DNA from: Arthrobacter sp. ISL-72
GTDB taxonomy: Bacteria; Actinomycetota; Actinomycetes; Actinomycetales; Micrococcaceae
DNA: 64,000 nucleotides
Assembly (NCBI RefSeq): GCF_018613755.1
Contig: NZ_JAGGPP010000019.1
Coordinates: 62,001-126,000, forward strand
Direction of reading: 5' to 3'
The notes under the pieces were generated by a model that was not told the origin of the DNA, ran no database searches, and saw only the letters and a program-made list of their open reading frames with translations. Position numbers and translations under genes: made by a program. How positions within the stretch are numbered: the first letter of the stretch is position 1; every line of letters begins with the position of its first letter. Below are positions 27,012 through 36,281 of the stretch, one piece after another.

Positions 27012-27617
27012 ATGGAAACTCCCAACGCCCCAAACCCGGAAGCCACTGCTTCCCCGGGCACTTCGGCCGACGTGAACCGCCGGCTGGGAGACCTGCTGGC
27101 ACAAATCGCCAACGGGGACCAGGGGGCGTTCGCGGAGTTCTACGAACTGACGTCCCGGCGCGTCTTCGGCATGGCCCGCCGCGTCCTGATCGACCCGGAG
27201 CTCAGCGAGGACACCACGCAGGAAGTCTTCCTCCAGGTCTGGCAGAATGCGGCAAAGTTCAACGCCGAGGCCGGCAGTCCGCTCGCATGGCTGATGACGA
27301 TTTCGCATCGGCGTGCAGTGGACAAGGTCCGGTCGTCCCAGTCGTCCACCGACAGGGAAGCCAGGTACGGGGCGAGCAGCCAGGACATCGACCATGACTC
27401 CGTCTCGGCTGAGGTCGGCAGCAGGCTGGAGGCCGAGGCCGTCGTCAAATGCCTGGACACCCTTACCGAAACGCAGCAGCAGTCCGTCCGGCTGGCGTAC
27501 TACGGCGGGCTGACGTACCGCGAGGTAGCGGAGAAGCTGAACGCCGCCGTTCCCACCATCAAGTCCCGCATCCGCGACGGACTGATCCGATTGAAGACCT
27601 GTCTGGGGGTGAGCTGA
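27012..27617 (+). CDS. sigK: ECF RNA polymerase sigma factor SigK
   Basis: The 201-residue form fits the usual size of ECF sigma factors. Region 2 reads AFAEFYELTSRRVFGMARRVLIDPELSEDTTQEVFLQVWQ (in parts), and region 4 contains LTETQQQSVRLAYYGGLTYREVAEKLNAAVPTIKSRIRDGLIRL (in parts). It directs RNA polymerase to stress promoters. The next gene, starting two bases after its stop, encodes an RskA-type anti-sigma factor, which supports naming it SigK. Start choice: ATG 27012 with GGGAG upstream, versus GTG 26856 discussed under the intergenic entry. Confidence 0.88.
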   Translation: METPNAPNPEATASPGTSADVNRRLGDLLAQIANGDQGAFAEFYELTSRRVFGMARRVLIDPELSEDTTQEVFLQVWQNAAKFNAEAGSPLAWLMTISHRRAVDKVRSSQSSTDREARYGASSQDIDHDSVSAEVGSRLEAEAVVKCLDTLTETQQQSVRLAYYGGLTYREVAEKLNAAVPTIKSRIRDGLIRLKTCLGVS

Positions 27618-27618
27618 G

Positions 27619-28497
27619 ATGACCGATATGAACCAACCCAACGGCGGCCGTTCCTTCGGGATGTTTGCCCACGACATCGCCAGCGACCTGGCCTCCGGCC
27701 GTGCCGTGGAGTTGGCGGAGCTGTATGCCCTGGACGCCGTCAGCCCCGCCGAGCGGGCTGCCATCGAAGAGTACATTTCGGCGGCGCCGGCGGCGGAGCG
27801 GAACGCGTTCCACGACCGCGTTCGGCAGGCACGCGAGACATTGGCCGTGACCTTTAGGGCGGAGGAGGAACCTCCCGCGGGGCTGTTCGACCGCATCGTG
27901 GCGCAGCTTCCGGCACAGCATTCGTCCCAGTCGGAAACAGAAACGGTTTCCGCGCCCGCGGACAGTGAGCCCCCGGCCGATGAGCCTGCGGGCCGGACGC
28001 CCGTCACCGATGAACTCAGTGCCGCGCGCCTTCGCCGTGAAGAACGACGCCGGGCACCCGGGCTCCGCAACTGGCTGGTGGGCGTGGCAGCTGCCGCGGT
28101 CATCGCACTGGGCGGCGTGGGGGTGGGCGCCTACGTGGCGAACCAGAACGATCCACTGAACCAGGTGCTCCAGGCGCAGGACGTCCGGCAGGCAACCGTG
28201 GACGTGAGCGGCGGAGGTACGGCCACCGTTTCCATCTCGCCGTCCAAGGACGCTGTGGTGGTCAAGATGAACAACGTTCCTGCTCCGCCTGCCGGCAAGG
28301 TGTACCAGATGTGGCTGATTCCCAAGGACGGCTCCGCTCCGGTATCGCAGGGCCTTATGGACGCCGAAGCACTGTCGAAACCGGCTGTCGTGAAGGGTAT
28401 TAGTTCGGCGGCTGCGCTGGGCATCACCGTGGAACCGGTGGGCGGTTCCACGTCGCCCACCATGCCCACCGTGGCGGCGGCCACTCTGGGCGCCTAA
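27619..28497 (+). CDS. rskA: Anti-sigma-K factor RskA
   Basis: The 292-residue protein has an N-terminal cytoplasmic anti-sigma segment (DLASGRAVELAELYALDAVSPAERAAIEEYI), an acidic Pro/Glu-rich linker, and one membrane helix (about residues 151-173, WLVGVAAAAVIALGGVGVGAYV). The RskA extracytoplasmic domain follows, with VVVKMNNVPAPPAGKVYQMWLIPK. It holds SigK inactive until regulated proteolysis releases it. It follows sigK by one base, so the pair is an operon. Confidence 0.93.
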   Translation: MTDMNQPNGGRSFGMFAHDIASDLASGRAVELAELYALDAVSPAERAAIEEYISAAPAAERNAFHDRVRQARETLAVTFRAEEEPPAGLFDRIVAQLPAQHSSQSETETVSAPADSEPPADEPAGRTPVTDELSAARLRREERRRAPGLRNWLVGVAAAAVIALGGVGVGAYVANQNDPLNQVLQAQDVRQATVDVSGGGTATVSISPSKDAVVVKMNNVPAPPAGKVYQMWLIPKDGSAPVSQGLMDAEALSKPAVVKGISSAAALGITVEPVGGSTSPTMPTVAAATLGA

Positions 28498-28523
28498 GCA
28501 GCCGCTGGCAGTTCGAACCGGCC

Positions 28524-28555
28524 TGCCGGTGCCCGCCTTCCGGCTGGCACCGGCA
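28524..28555. terminator. Hairpin between convergent rskA and PIG-L genes
   Basis: TGCCGGTGCC (28524-28533) pairs perfectly with GGCACCGGCA (28546-28555) around a 12-base loop. It lies between two converging genes and could stop transcription from either side, although neither side has a strong T-tract. Confidence 0.5.
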
Positions 28556-28566
28556 ACCCTGCGGCG

Positions 28567-29343
28567 TTAGAAACCGGCAATGGTCCCTGAGCCGTTGACG
28601 GCGACGACGTGGAACGCCTCGGCACTGCATCCCGGCGGCAGCCCGGCCCGTGCGGCGCTGGCCAGCATGAGGCTGCGGACTGTCCGGTCCATGGCGTCGA
28701 CGTCCGGGTGCTGGCTGGTGTGGACGTGGATGGCCTCCAGCTTGTTCTCGACGTGGTCCGTGACATCCACAAAGTGGTTCTCGCGCTCCTCAGGCCCGGC
28801 AAACAACCAGAGCCACGGCAGTTTGTAGGCCGCCAGTCCCGCCTCGGCCAGCTCGGGATAAGCGAAGGGGTTTTCCAAGGCCGGATATACGGCCCTGGTC
28901 ACGGCTTCGCCCACGGCAAGGTGGTCCGGGTGGCTCTTCTGGATGCGGTTCCAGTTGCGTTCCGGGTGCATGGAAAGCACGACGTCGGGCCGGATCTCCC
29001 GGATCAGCTTCACCACTCCCCGCATCACCTCGTGCGTCGGCCCCAGATAGCCGTCACGTTCGTGCAGGTAGTGGATGCCCTTGACTCCCACCAGCGCCGC
29101 GGCCCTGCGCTGCTCCTCGGCCCTCATGGCCACGATCTCGGCCCGCTGGGCGGGATCGAAGCCGCCGGCGTCGCCGTCGGTCATGATGCAGTAGCTGACC
29201 TCGACCCCGGCCTTAGTCCAGGCCGCAATGGTTCCGGCGGCTCCGAAGTCGATGTCGTCGGGGTGGGCGGTAAAACAAAGGACCCGCTCAACCCGGTGGT
29301 TATCCGGGTTGAACGGGCTTTGCGCCGCAGCGTTGATGCTCAA
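28567..29343 (-). CDS. PIG-L (LmbE-like) family deacetylase
   Basis: The 258-residue enzyme has the zinc motif AHPDD near residue 22 and a second motif SHPDHLAVGEAV near residue 129, as in PIG-L N-acetylglucosamine deacetylases. Actinobacterial members include mycothiol enzymes (MshB, Mca), but this sequence cannot be assigned to either. The start is placed at TTG 29343, four bases after the etfA stop, since no ATG in frame fits; the longer open frame overlaps etfA and was rejected. It is the third gene of the etfB-etfA unit. Confidence 0.82.
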   Translation of the reverse strand: MSINAAAQSPFNPDNHRVERVLCFTAHPDDIDFGAAGTIAAWTKAGVEVSYCIMTDGDAGGFDPAQRAEIVAMRAEEQRRAAALVGVKGIHYLHERDGYLGPTHEVMRGVVKLIREIRPDVVLSMHPERNWNRIQKSHPDHLAVGEAVTRAVYPALENPFAYPELAEAGLAAYKLPWLWLFAGPEERENHFVDVTDHVENKLEAIHVHTSQHPDVDAMDRTVRSLMLASAARAGLPPGCSAEAFHVVAVNGSGTIAGF

Positions 29344-29347
29344 ATCA

Positions 29348-30301
29348 TCAGCCCTTGCGCTTCTTGATCTCTTGGGTCGCCTGCGGGAGCACCTCGAAGA
29401 GATCGCCGATAATCCCGAAGTCCGCGATCTCGAAGACCGGCGACTCGGCATCTTTGTTGACGGCGACGATGACCTTGGCGGTCTGCATGCCGGCTTTCTG
29501 CTGGATGGCGCCGGAGATGCCTGCGGAAATGTACAGCTGGGGTGACACGGTCTTGCCCGTCTGGCCCACCTGCGCGTCGTGGCCGATCCAGCCGGCGTCG
29601 GTGGCGGCCCGGGATGCACCCACGGCGGCACCGAGGGCGTCGGCAAGTTCCTCCACGGGGCCGAAGTCGCCGTCCACCCCGCGCCCGCCGGCAACAATGA
29701 TCCGGGCCTCGGACAGGTCCGGGCGGCCGCTGGCCGGCTTGTCCTTGCGGCCGGTGATCCGTGCGGCAACGGCCGAGGCGGACTCGGGAACGTCAACGGT
29801 GATCACCTCCGGGCTCGCTGTGCCCGCAGCCGTTTCCGGCGTGACGCTGTTCGGCTTGACCGTAAGCACGGCTACCGCCGTGGTGGCTTTCGCCGTGGTG
29901 GTGTAGGACCCCGCCAGCACGGACTTGTGGGCAGTGCCGTCCGGGTCCACTGCAACGACGTCCGTGATGACACCGGCCCTGAGCTTGATTCCCAGCCGTG
30001 CCGCGATTTCCTTGCCGTCGAACGAGTTCTCCAGGAGAACAGTGGTGGCGCCCGAGGAGGCGACCGCCGCGGCAAGGAAGGCGGCCTTCGGGCCGACCAG
30101 GTACGCGTCCAGGTCGTCCGACGACGGCCGGAAAATGGCGGTGGCACCGTTCGCGCCGAGGGCCGCGGCGGCGTCGTCGTTCAGCGGTCCGTTAACGGCG
30201 ACAGCCGTTTCGCCAAGCGAGCGGGCGATCGTCAGCAGCTCAAGGCTGCTCTTCTTGAGGGCCTGGCCGGGGTTGTCAATGAATACAAGTACTTTTGCCA
30301 T
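29348..30301 (-). CDS. etfA: Electron transfer flavoprotein alpha subunit
   Basis: The 317-residue subunit binds FAD through the C-terminal domain. Visible there are SRAATDAGWIGHDAQVGQTGKTVSPQLYI (in parts), SGAIQQKAGMQTAKVIVAVNKD and PVFEIADFGIIGDLFEVLP, all hallmark ETF-alpha segments. Together with EtfB it collects electrons from acyl-CoA and related dehydrogenases. It starts 13 bases after etfB, with AGAGGA as ribosome site. Confidence 0.96.
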   Translation of the reverse strand: MAKVLVFIDNPGQALKKSSLELLTIARSLGETAVAVNGPLNDDAAAALGANGATAIFRPSSDDLDAYLVGPKAAFLAAAVASSGATTVLLENSFDGKEIAARLGIKLRAGVITDVVAVDPDGTAHKSVLAGSYTTTAKATTAVAVLTVKPNSVTPETAAGTASPEVITVDVPESASAVAARITGRKDKPASGRPDLSEARIIVAGGRGVDGDFGPVEELADALGAAVGASRAATDAGWIGHDAQVGQTGKTVSPQLYISAGISGAIQQKAGMQTAKVIVAVNKDAESPVFEIADFGIIGDLFEVLPQATQEIKKRKG

Positions 30302-30314
30302 GTCGGGAATCCTC

Positions 30315-31115
30315 TTAGAGCAGCTTCTGATCGGCCAGGAACTCCACCAGCTTGATGCCGGCGTCGCCTTCGTCGGTGATGATGGTGCCGGCGGTGCGCG
30401 GCGGGCGCTCGGCGGCGGTCTGGACAGCGGTCCAGGAGCCGGCCTTGCCCACCTGCGACGGGTCCACGCCGATCTCGGCGAGCGTAAGGGTGGTGATGGT
30501 TTTGCGCTTGGCCGCGATGATTCCCTTGAAGTTCGGGAAACGCGGCTCGTTGATCTGGTCGGTCACGGACACGACGGCGGGCAGCGGCGCCTCGACAGTG
30601 TCGTAGTGGGTGTCGCTATCGCGGCGGGCGATGACACGGCCGCCGTCGACCTCGAGTTCGGACGCGAACGTCACCTGCGGGAGGTCCAGTCGTTCTGCCA
30701 GCTGCGCGGGCACCAGGGAGGTCTCGCCGTCGGTGGATGCCATGCCGGTCAGAACCAGGTCCACCGGGCTGTCCGCACTGAGATAACGGACGGCTGCTGC
30801 CAGAGCGAGCGACGTCGCTGCCGCATCCGAGCCGGCCAGGGCGTCGTCACGGAGGTGGACGCCCTCGGTGGCGCCGATCTGCAGTGACTTCTTGATGGCA
30901 TTGACGGCGCCGGCGGGACCCATGCTTAGTGCGATGACCTGGTTGCCGGCTTTGGCTCCGCCGCGGGCCTCAGTCAGCTGCAGCGCAGCCTCCAGGGCAT
31001 ATTCGTCCAGCTCGGACAGGATGCTATCGGCGCGGTCGGTGGTGTAGTCCTCGCCGCTGAGGTGACGGTCCAATTGCGCGTCTGGTACATGCTTGACCAG
31101 AACGATGATCTTCAA
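30315..31115 (-). CDS. etfB: Electron transfer flavoprotein beta subunit
   Basis: The 266-residue subunit begins KIIVLVKHVPDAQLDR, the standard EtfB N-terminus, and contains the AMP-site and docking region SELDEYALEAALQL and LVLTGMASTDGETSLVPAQLAERL. The start is placed at TTG 31115 because it gives the family N-terminus with GGAAGAG just upstream; a GTG four codons earlier is the alternative. It is first in the etfB-etfA-PIG-L operon. Confidence 0.95.
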   Translation of the reverse strand: MKIIVLVKHVPDAQLDRHLSGEDYTTDRADSILSELDEYALEAALQLTEARGGAKAGNQVIALSMGPAGAVNAIKKSLQIGATEGVHLRDDALAGSDAAATSLALAAAVRYLSADSPVDLVLTGMASTDGETSLVPAQLAERLDLPQVTFASELEVDGGRVIARRDSDTHYDTVEAPLPAVVSVTDQINEPRFPNFKGIIAAKRKTITTLTLAEIGVDPSQVGKAGSWTAVQTAAERPPRTAGTIITDEGDAGIKLVEFLADQKLL

Positions 31116-31291
31116 TGTCTCTTCCACTTTCTGTTCAGCAGCCTTCCATGCGTGTGGATAGCCAGCCGGGTGAGGTTATGGCCGCGGATCTCCCCCGGGG
31201 TGCGGGTAGATCCAAGCTAACCATATAGCGGGGCGCCCATGCCCTCCCGTTAACGCCTGTGTCAGGTAAGGCCGGCCCCAAGGCAAAATGC

Positions 31292-31328
31292 AGCGGAGGG
31301 AGCCACCATGCCGGTGGCCCCCTCCGCT
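31292..31328 (-). terminator. Strong hairpin terminator after the HtrA-type gene
   Basis: The arms AGCGGAGGG-GCCACC (31292-31306) and GGTGGC-CCCTCCGCT (31313-31328) form a long GC-rich stem with small internal bulges. ATTTTG follows on the minus strand. It lies 50 bases past the protease stop codon. Confidence 0.75.
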
Positions 31329-31376
31329 GTCGGGTCAGTACTCGCTTGCCGCTTTGACCGAACGGATGCCGTGCAT

Positions 31377-32951
31377 TTACTGTTCCGCTGCCGCGCCGAG
31401 CGTCACGTCCAGTTGCTGTTCCTGGCCGCCGCGCAGGATCGTGACCTTCACGGAGGCACCCGCCGGCTGTTCCCGGACCGCCGCGGTCAATTGGTTGGGA
31501 TCGCTGATGGCAAGATCGTTGAACTTCGTCACCACGTCGCCCACCTTGAGTCCGGCCTTGGCGGCGGCGGAGCCTGATTCCACCGTGGCCACTTCAGCGC
31601 CGACCGAGAAGGATGAGCTCGACGCCGTGGATGACTTGGGCTTGACGCTGACGCCGAACTGCCCGTGCGTGGCCTTTCCGGTGTCGATGATCTCCTGGGC
31701 CACACGCTTGGCGTGGTTGATGGGAACGCTGAAGCCCACCCCGATGTTGCCGCTTGAGGTGGATTCACCGCCGGCTGAGGCAATGGCCACGTTGACGCCG
31801 ATGATCTCACCCTTGCTGTTCACCAGGGCACCGCCGGAGTTGCCGGGGTTGATGGCGGCGTCGGTCTGGATCACGTTGATGGAGATGGATCCCTGGTTCG
31901 ACGGGCTCTGGCTCTGGCCGCCGTCCGGCGGTGCGAACTGGAAGCCGCCTTCGCCGTCGCTCTGGGAATCATCCGCACCTTCCTTGGGCGCCGCGGAAGA
32001 CGCCACGCTGATGGTCCGGTTCAGGGTGGACACGATGCCGTCGGTGACCGTGCCGGTCAGACCCAGCGGCGAACCGATGGCGATGGCGGTGTCCCCTACG
32101 TTGAGCTTGCTGGAGTCGCCCAGGGTTGCCGGCGTCAGCCCGGAAGCGTCGTCCACCTTGATGACGGCCAGGTCACTCAGGGGGTCGGTGCCAACGATTT
32201 TCGCGGTGAGCACCCTGCCGTTGCTGGTCCGGACTTCAATGGTGGCGTTGGCCGTCTTGCCGTCGAGGGTCACAACGTGGGTGTTCGTCAGGATATGGCC
32301 CTCGTCGTCCAGGATGATTCCCGAACCGGTGCCGCCGTCGCTGCCGCTGGTCGCCTTGATGGTCACAACGCTGGGCGACGCCTTCAGCGATGCTGCCGTG
32401 ATGACGTTGACGTCGTCTTTGTTGTTGACGATAACGGTGCCGGGCTGGCTGCCGGCGCTGCTGACGGATGACGTGGAGCCGTCATTCAGGAACGCGTCGC
32501 CCGCTGCCACCACTCCCCCGCCCACAAGGCCGGCGGCGAGGATGCTGGCCACCAGGGTTCCGACGCCGAAGGCCGGTTTCCGCTTCGGCGTGCTCGCGGG
32601 ATCCGAGGCATACATGCTGCCCTGGTGTGGCCGCCCGCCCGGGTGTTGCTGCCCGGAGTAGGAGCCGCTACCCTGGTGGGCGCCGTACTGGCCACCGTGC
32701 TGGGGCCCGTTCTGGCCGGCGGGACCGGCCTGCTGGCCGTAGAAAGGCTGGTGCTGCGGATAGACAGGCCGGGGAGCGTCGTCTGGATGAGCTGAGTCCC
32801 CGGCGGGCTGCGGCGCGGACAGTGGCTGCGTCGGGGGCCCTGCCTCCAGCGGCTGCGTGTCCGCGTGAGGAGGCTGCGCCGGCCAGCCTTCCCGAGGCTT
32901 TTCCGGGCCCCTGTTCTCAGGCGATCCACCCTGTCCTGGGTTCTCAGTCAT
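31377..32951 (-). CDS. HtrA/DegP-type membrane-anchored serine protease with PDZ domain
   Basis: The 524-residue protein has a Pro/Gln/Gly-rich cytoplasmic head (about 1-125), one membrane helix (about 133-155, VGTLVASILAAGLVGGGVVAAG) and a trypsin-fold domain. The catalytic residues are His in ILTNTHVV, Asp in SDLAVIKVD and Ser in NPGNSGGAL. A C-terminal PDZ domain (VESGSAAAKAGLKVGDVV) follows. It should degrade or process misfolded proteins outside the membrane. A Ser/Asp/Gln-rich insert (PKEGADDSQSDGEGG region) is unusual in length. The start at 32951 has AAAGGAAA upstream, better than the ATG at 32966. Confidence 0.93.
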   Translation of the reverse strand: MTENPGQGGSPENRGPEKPREGWPAQPPHADTQPLEAGPPTQPLSAPQPAGDSAHPDDAPRPVYPQHQPFYGQQAGPAGQNGPQHGGQYGAHQGSGSYSGQQHPGGRPHQGSMYASDPASTPKRKPAFGVGTLVASILAAGLVGGGVVAAGDAFLNDGSTSSVSSAGSQPGTVIVNNKDDVNVITAASLKASPSVVTIKATSGSDGGTGSGIILDDEGHILTNTHVVTLDGKTANATIEVRTSNGRVLTAKIVGTDPLSDLAVIKVDDASGLTPATLGDSSKLNVGDTAIAIGSPLGLTGTVTDGIVSTLNRTISVASSAAPKEGADDSQSDGEGGFQFAPPDGGQSQSPSNQGSISINVIQTDAAINPGNSGGALVNSKGEIIGVNVAIASAGGESTSSGNIGVGFSVPINHAKRVAQEIIDTGKATHGQFGVSVKPKSSTASSSSFSVGAEVATVESGSAAAKAGLKVGDVVTKFNDLAISDPNQLTAAVREQPAGASVKVTILRGGQEQQLDVTLGAAAEQ

Positions 32952-33250
32952 TGGATTTCCTTTCATCCTTGTCTGCCTTTAACTATGGACCCTCTCACTG
33001 GAGCTAAAGCGGACGTTGGCTGGGAGGTTCCTGAACGGCGTCGGGCCTCCGTTTTTCTACGCCCGATCCACGGGTGAAGCGCTTTTCGCTGGTGGCATAT
33101 TCCCCCTTGTGGACGGGCAAATAGGTGCACCATAGAATCAAATGGAATTGCCACAGCGACCTGCGGCTTTACACATGCGTGGGGGCGCTGCTGCATTCTG
33201 TGACGACTGGCTCGGCCCGAATCAGTCGCAGAAGTGCTGAAGGGTTGCAC

Positions 33251-35293
33251 ATGCGGTCTAAGTTCAAACGTCTCCTCGCCATGATCGGCCTTGTCGGACT
33301 GCTGGCGGCCCCCGCCACTGCAGCCTGGGCGGAAGATCCGGTGACACTCGACCCCGCGTCCAAGATCGTTGACTCCGCCGGCGTGCTGGGCGGCAAGAAG
33401 TCCGACGTCGAGGCAGCCATCAAAAAGCTCGGCGCAGATCACGCCACCGTGCTGCACGTGGTCACCGTCAAGAAGTTCGAAAACCCGACCAATCGGGAAG
33501 CCTGGACGGACGAGGTGGCTGAAAAAGCCGGCCTTGGCCCGAACGCTTTGATCTTTGCGGTTGCTACCGACACCAAGCAATACATCCTGAATAAAGGCGG
33601 GAGCAAGATCACCGCGGCCCAACTCGAAAACATCAAGAGCAGTGCCATCGGCCCGGAGCTGGCGAACGGGAACTACGCCCAAGCGGCAATAAACGCCGCG
33701 GAGGCCGTCGGCGACGCGACGGGTGGCGGCAGTGGCAAGCTCCCCTCCGACAACGGCGCCGGCGTAGGCCTCCTGGTGGGCACCGGAGTTGTAGCGGCAG
33801 GCGGCGTGGGAACGTATCTCTATCTTCGGAACCGGCGCAAGAAGGCGGCAGCCTCGAGCGCCAGCTACGGACCGCAAGGCGCCGAGCTGGATCCGCTTGC
33901 TTCACTGAGCGTGGAGGAGCTGCGCAAGAAGAGCGGCTCACTGCTTATTGAAGCCGATAACGCAATCAACTCTAGCGAGCAGGAACTCGGCTTCGCGCAG
34001 GCACAGTACGGGGACGCCGCCGTCGGGAACTTCACCAAGGCGCTGCAGGAGGCCAAGGGCCACATGTCCGAGTCGTTCAAACTGCAGCAGCAGCTTGACG
34101 ACCACATCCCGGACACGGAAGAACAGCAGCGGAGCTGGCTCGGCGAGATCATCCGCCGCTCCGAGGCTGCCCTGGCGTCGCTCCAGGAACAAAAGGCCGA
34201 CTTCGATTCACTGCGCGAACTCGAGAAGAATGCACCGCAAGCCCTTGCCGCAGTGAATGCCGGCGCCAAGGAAGCGGACGCCCGGATCGCAACAGCGGAA
34301 CAGACCCTCACAGGACTTCGCGCCAGGTATGCGGAGAGCGCCCTCGTTCAGGTCTCCGACAACATCGGCCAGGCCAAGGAGCGGCTCGCCTTCGTGCAGA
34401 ACGCCACGTCCACCGCACAGGAGAAGCTGGCTTCGGGTGAAGGCAGCCTGGCTGCCGTGGCCGTCCGCGCTGCCGAAGAAAGCCTGCACCAGACCAAGGT
34501 GCTGCTCGACGCCATCACGAAGGTCTCCGGAAACCTGGATGAGGCACGCAACAGCCTCGAGGCCGCAGTGGTGGACACGTCCCAGGACCTGGCGCAGGCA
34601 AAGGCGATCATCCAGTCCGGCGCGCATCCCGAGCTTGCCGGACCCGTGGCCGGTGTTGAAGCAGCCCTGGCACGGGTCAAGGCAGAGATCGAAGGCGGGA
34701 AGATCGACCCGATCGCAACCTTGGAACGGGTGGAAACAGCCCACCAGGCGCTGGACCGGTCCCTGACGGGCATCCGCGACCAGCAGGAACAGGCCCGCCG
34801 AGCGCAGGCGTCGCTGCAGCAGACCATCATGTCGGCCCAGGCACAGATCAGCGCCACGTCGGACTACATCACCGCGCGCCGCGGCGGAGTGGGAACCGAG
34901 GCCCGGACCCGTCTGGCCGAAGCACAGCGAAACCTGGACTATGCCTTGTCCATCTCACGCAATGACCCCGTTACGGCCCTGACGTACGCCCAGCAGGCCC
35001 ACGCCCTGGCAGCCCAGGCCGCACAGCTCGCCCAAGGGGATGTGGACAGCTTCGGCTACGCAAACCAGGGCTACGGCCGCGGCGGCATGTTCGGCGGCGG
35101 TGGCGGCGGCGGCCTCGGCGGCGCAATCCTCGGCGGCATCCTCATCAACTCCATCCTCAACGGCGGCCACGGCGGCGGAGGCTGGGGCGGTGGCGACGGC
35201 GGTGGCGGTGGCTGGGGCGGCGGCGGCGACTTTGGCGGAGGGGACGTAGGCGGAGGCTGGGGCGGCGACTCTGGCGGCGGCGGCGACTTCTAG
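33251..35293 (+). CDS. Large secreted/membrane TPM-domain protein with coiled-coil and glycine-rich tail
   Basis: The 680-residue protein starts with a signal peptide (RSKFKRLLAMIGLVGLLAAPATAAWA). A TPM domain (about 35-150) with the VDSAGVLGGKKSDVEAAIKKL and NALIFAVATDTKQYIL patterns follows. A membrane helix (about 172-192) comes next, ahead of a long Ala/Glu/Gln-rich helical stretch (about 215-600, probably coiled coil). The tail of about 70 residues is almost pure Gly with Trp, Asp and Phe. Related actinobacterial proteins sit next to pspA, as here. Its role is probably in envelope integrity; that is inferred from the pspA and HtrA neighbours. Confidence 0.85.
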   Translation: MRSKFKRLLAMIGLVGLLAAPATAAWAEDPVTLDPASKIVDSAGVLGGKKSDVEAAIKKLGADHATVLHVVTVKKFENPTNREAWTDEVAEKAGLGPNALIFAVATDTKQYILNKGGSKITAAQLENIKSSAIGPELANGNYAQAAINAAEAVGDATGGGSGKLPSDNGAGVGLLVGTGVVAAGGVGTYLYLRNRRKKAAASSASYGPQGAELDPLASLSVEELRKKSGSLLIEADNAINSSEQELGFAQAQYGDAAVGNFTKALQEAKGHMSESFKLQQQLDDHIPDTEEQQRSWLGEIIRRSEAALASLQEQKADFDSLRELEKNAPQALAAVNAGAKEADARIATAEQTLTGLRARYAESALVQVSDNIGQAKERLAFVQNATSTAQEKLASGEGSLAAVAVRAAEESLHQTKVLLDAITKVSGNLDEARNSLEAAVVDTSQDLAQAKAIIQSGAHPELAGPVAGVEAALARVKAEIEGGKIDPIATLERVETAHQALDRSLTGIRDQQEQARRAQASLQQTIMSAQAQISATSDYITARRGGVGTEARTRLAEAQRNLDYALSISRNDPVTALTYAQQAHALAAQAAQLAQGDVDSFGYANQGYGRGGMFGGGGGGGLGGAILGGILINSILNGGHGGGGWGGGDGGGGGWGGGGDFGGGDVGGGWGGDSGGGGDF

Positions 35294-35401
35294 CTGGCTA
35301 AAGACTAGGCGACCGGAACCTTCCGGCCGCGGGGTAGAAGCGGTACATCAACTGTTCACTGAATTCAGTGGCGATTACTGAGCAGGATGAAAGGCAACAT
35401 C

Positions 35402-36193
35402 ATGGTTAAGCAGTCCATTTTCGGCCGTATGGCGCAGCTGGCAAAGGCGAATATCAATTCCTTGCTGGACCAGGCCGAAGATCCGCAGAAGATGCTGGAC
35501 CAGATGGTCCGGGATTACACCAACAACATTGCCGAGGCTGAATCTGCCGTAGCGCAGACCATCGGCAACCTGCGGATGCTCCAGGATGATTACCGCGAGG
35601 ACATCAAGAATGCCCAGGACTGGGGCAACAAGGCCCTTGCGGCGTCCCGCAAGGCTGATGAGTACCGCGGCAGCGGCGACACCGTCGATGCCCAGAAGTT
35701 CGACAACCTGGCCAAGGTGGCCATCCAGCGCCAGATGGCGGCCGAGAACGAAGCCAAGGCTGCCGAGCCCAGCATCGCCTCCCAGACCGAAGTGGTGGAC
35801 AAGCTGAAGTCCGGCCTGGACCAGATGAAGAGCAAGCTCAATGAACTGACCAGCAAGCGCAATGAGCTCGTCGCCCGGTCCAAGACCGCCGCTGCGCAGT
35901 CCCAGGTGCACGATGCGCTCAAGAGCATTGACTTCATGGACCCCACCAGCGAGGTGGGCCGCTTTGAAGAGAAGATCCGCCGCGAAGAGGCCAAGGTCCG
36001 CGGCCAGCAGGAACTCGCTGCCTCCAGCCTGGACGCACAGTTCAACCAGCTCGAGGACCTCGGCGAACAGACCGAAATCGAGGCGCGGCTCGCAGCGCTG
36101 AAGTCAGGTGGTGCCAAGCCCGCCATCGGATCGTCGGCCAACTCCTCGCCTGCCAGCTCCACTGTTGAAGAAGCTGACTTCGACAAACTCTAA
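35402..36193 (+). CDS. pspA: PspA/IM30 family membrane-stress protein
   Basis: The 263-residue protein is mostly alpha-helical: KQSIFGRMAQLAKANINSLLDQAEDPQKMLDQMVRDY (in parts) followed by long heptad-like helices to residue about 225, then a Ser/Pro linker. This is the PspA/Vipp1 (ESCRT-III-like) fold that binds stressed membranes. It lies 108 bases after the TPM-domain gene on the same strand, with its own ribosome site (AAAGGC). A strong terminator follows it. Confidence 0.93.
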   Translation: MVKQSIFGRMAQLAKANINSLLDQAEDPQKMLDQMVRDYTNNIAEAESAVAQTIGNLRMLQDDYREDIKNAQDWGNKALAASRKADEYRGSGDTVDAQKFDNLAKVAIQRQMAAENEAKAAEPSIASQTEVVDKLKSGLDQMKSKLNELTSKRNELVARSKTAAAQSQVHDALKSIDFMDPTSEVGRFEEKIRREEAKVRGQQELAASSLDAQFNQLEDLGEQTEIEARLAALKSGGAKPAIGSSANSSPASSTVEEADFDKL

Positions 36194-36225
36194 GCAGCTG
36201 CTCCGGACTGGAATCCGGACATCAG

Positions 36226-36260
36226 AAGGCCGGGGTCCCGTAAGGGGCCCCGGCCTTTCT
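36226..36260 (+). terminator. Rho-independent terminator after pspA
   Basis: GGCCGGGG and CCCCGGCC arms with an inner CCC/GGG pair and a GTAA loop form a very stable stem, followed by TTTCT. It closes the TPM/pspA unit before the photolyase locus. Confidence 0.85.
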
Positions 36261-36281
36261 GCCGGCCTGTACCGTGGGATT

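Noticed and set aside
28567..29796. 409-residue reading of the PIG-L gene
   Set aside because: The first 150 residues overlap etfA in another frame and are Pro/Arg/Ser-rich; the real protein begins at TTG 29343.
31288..32661. 457-codon open frame on the plus strand
   Set aside because: It is antisense to the HtrA-type gene, starts inside its terminator region, and is Ser/Pro/Ala-rich without domains.
35080..35293. Glycine-rich tail of the TPM protein as a repeat element
   Set aside because: The GGC-rich sequence is low complexity in frame and encodes the natural Gly-rich tail; it has no exact repeat unit.
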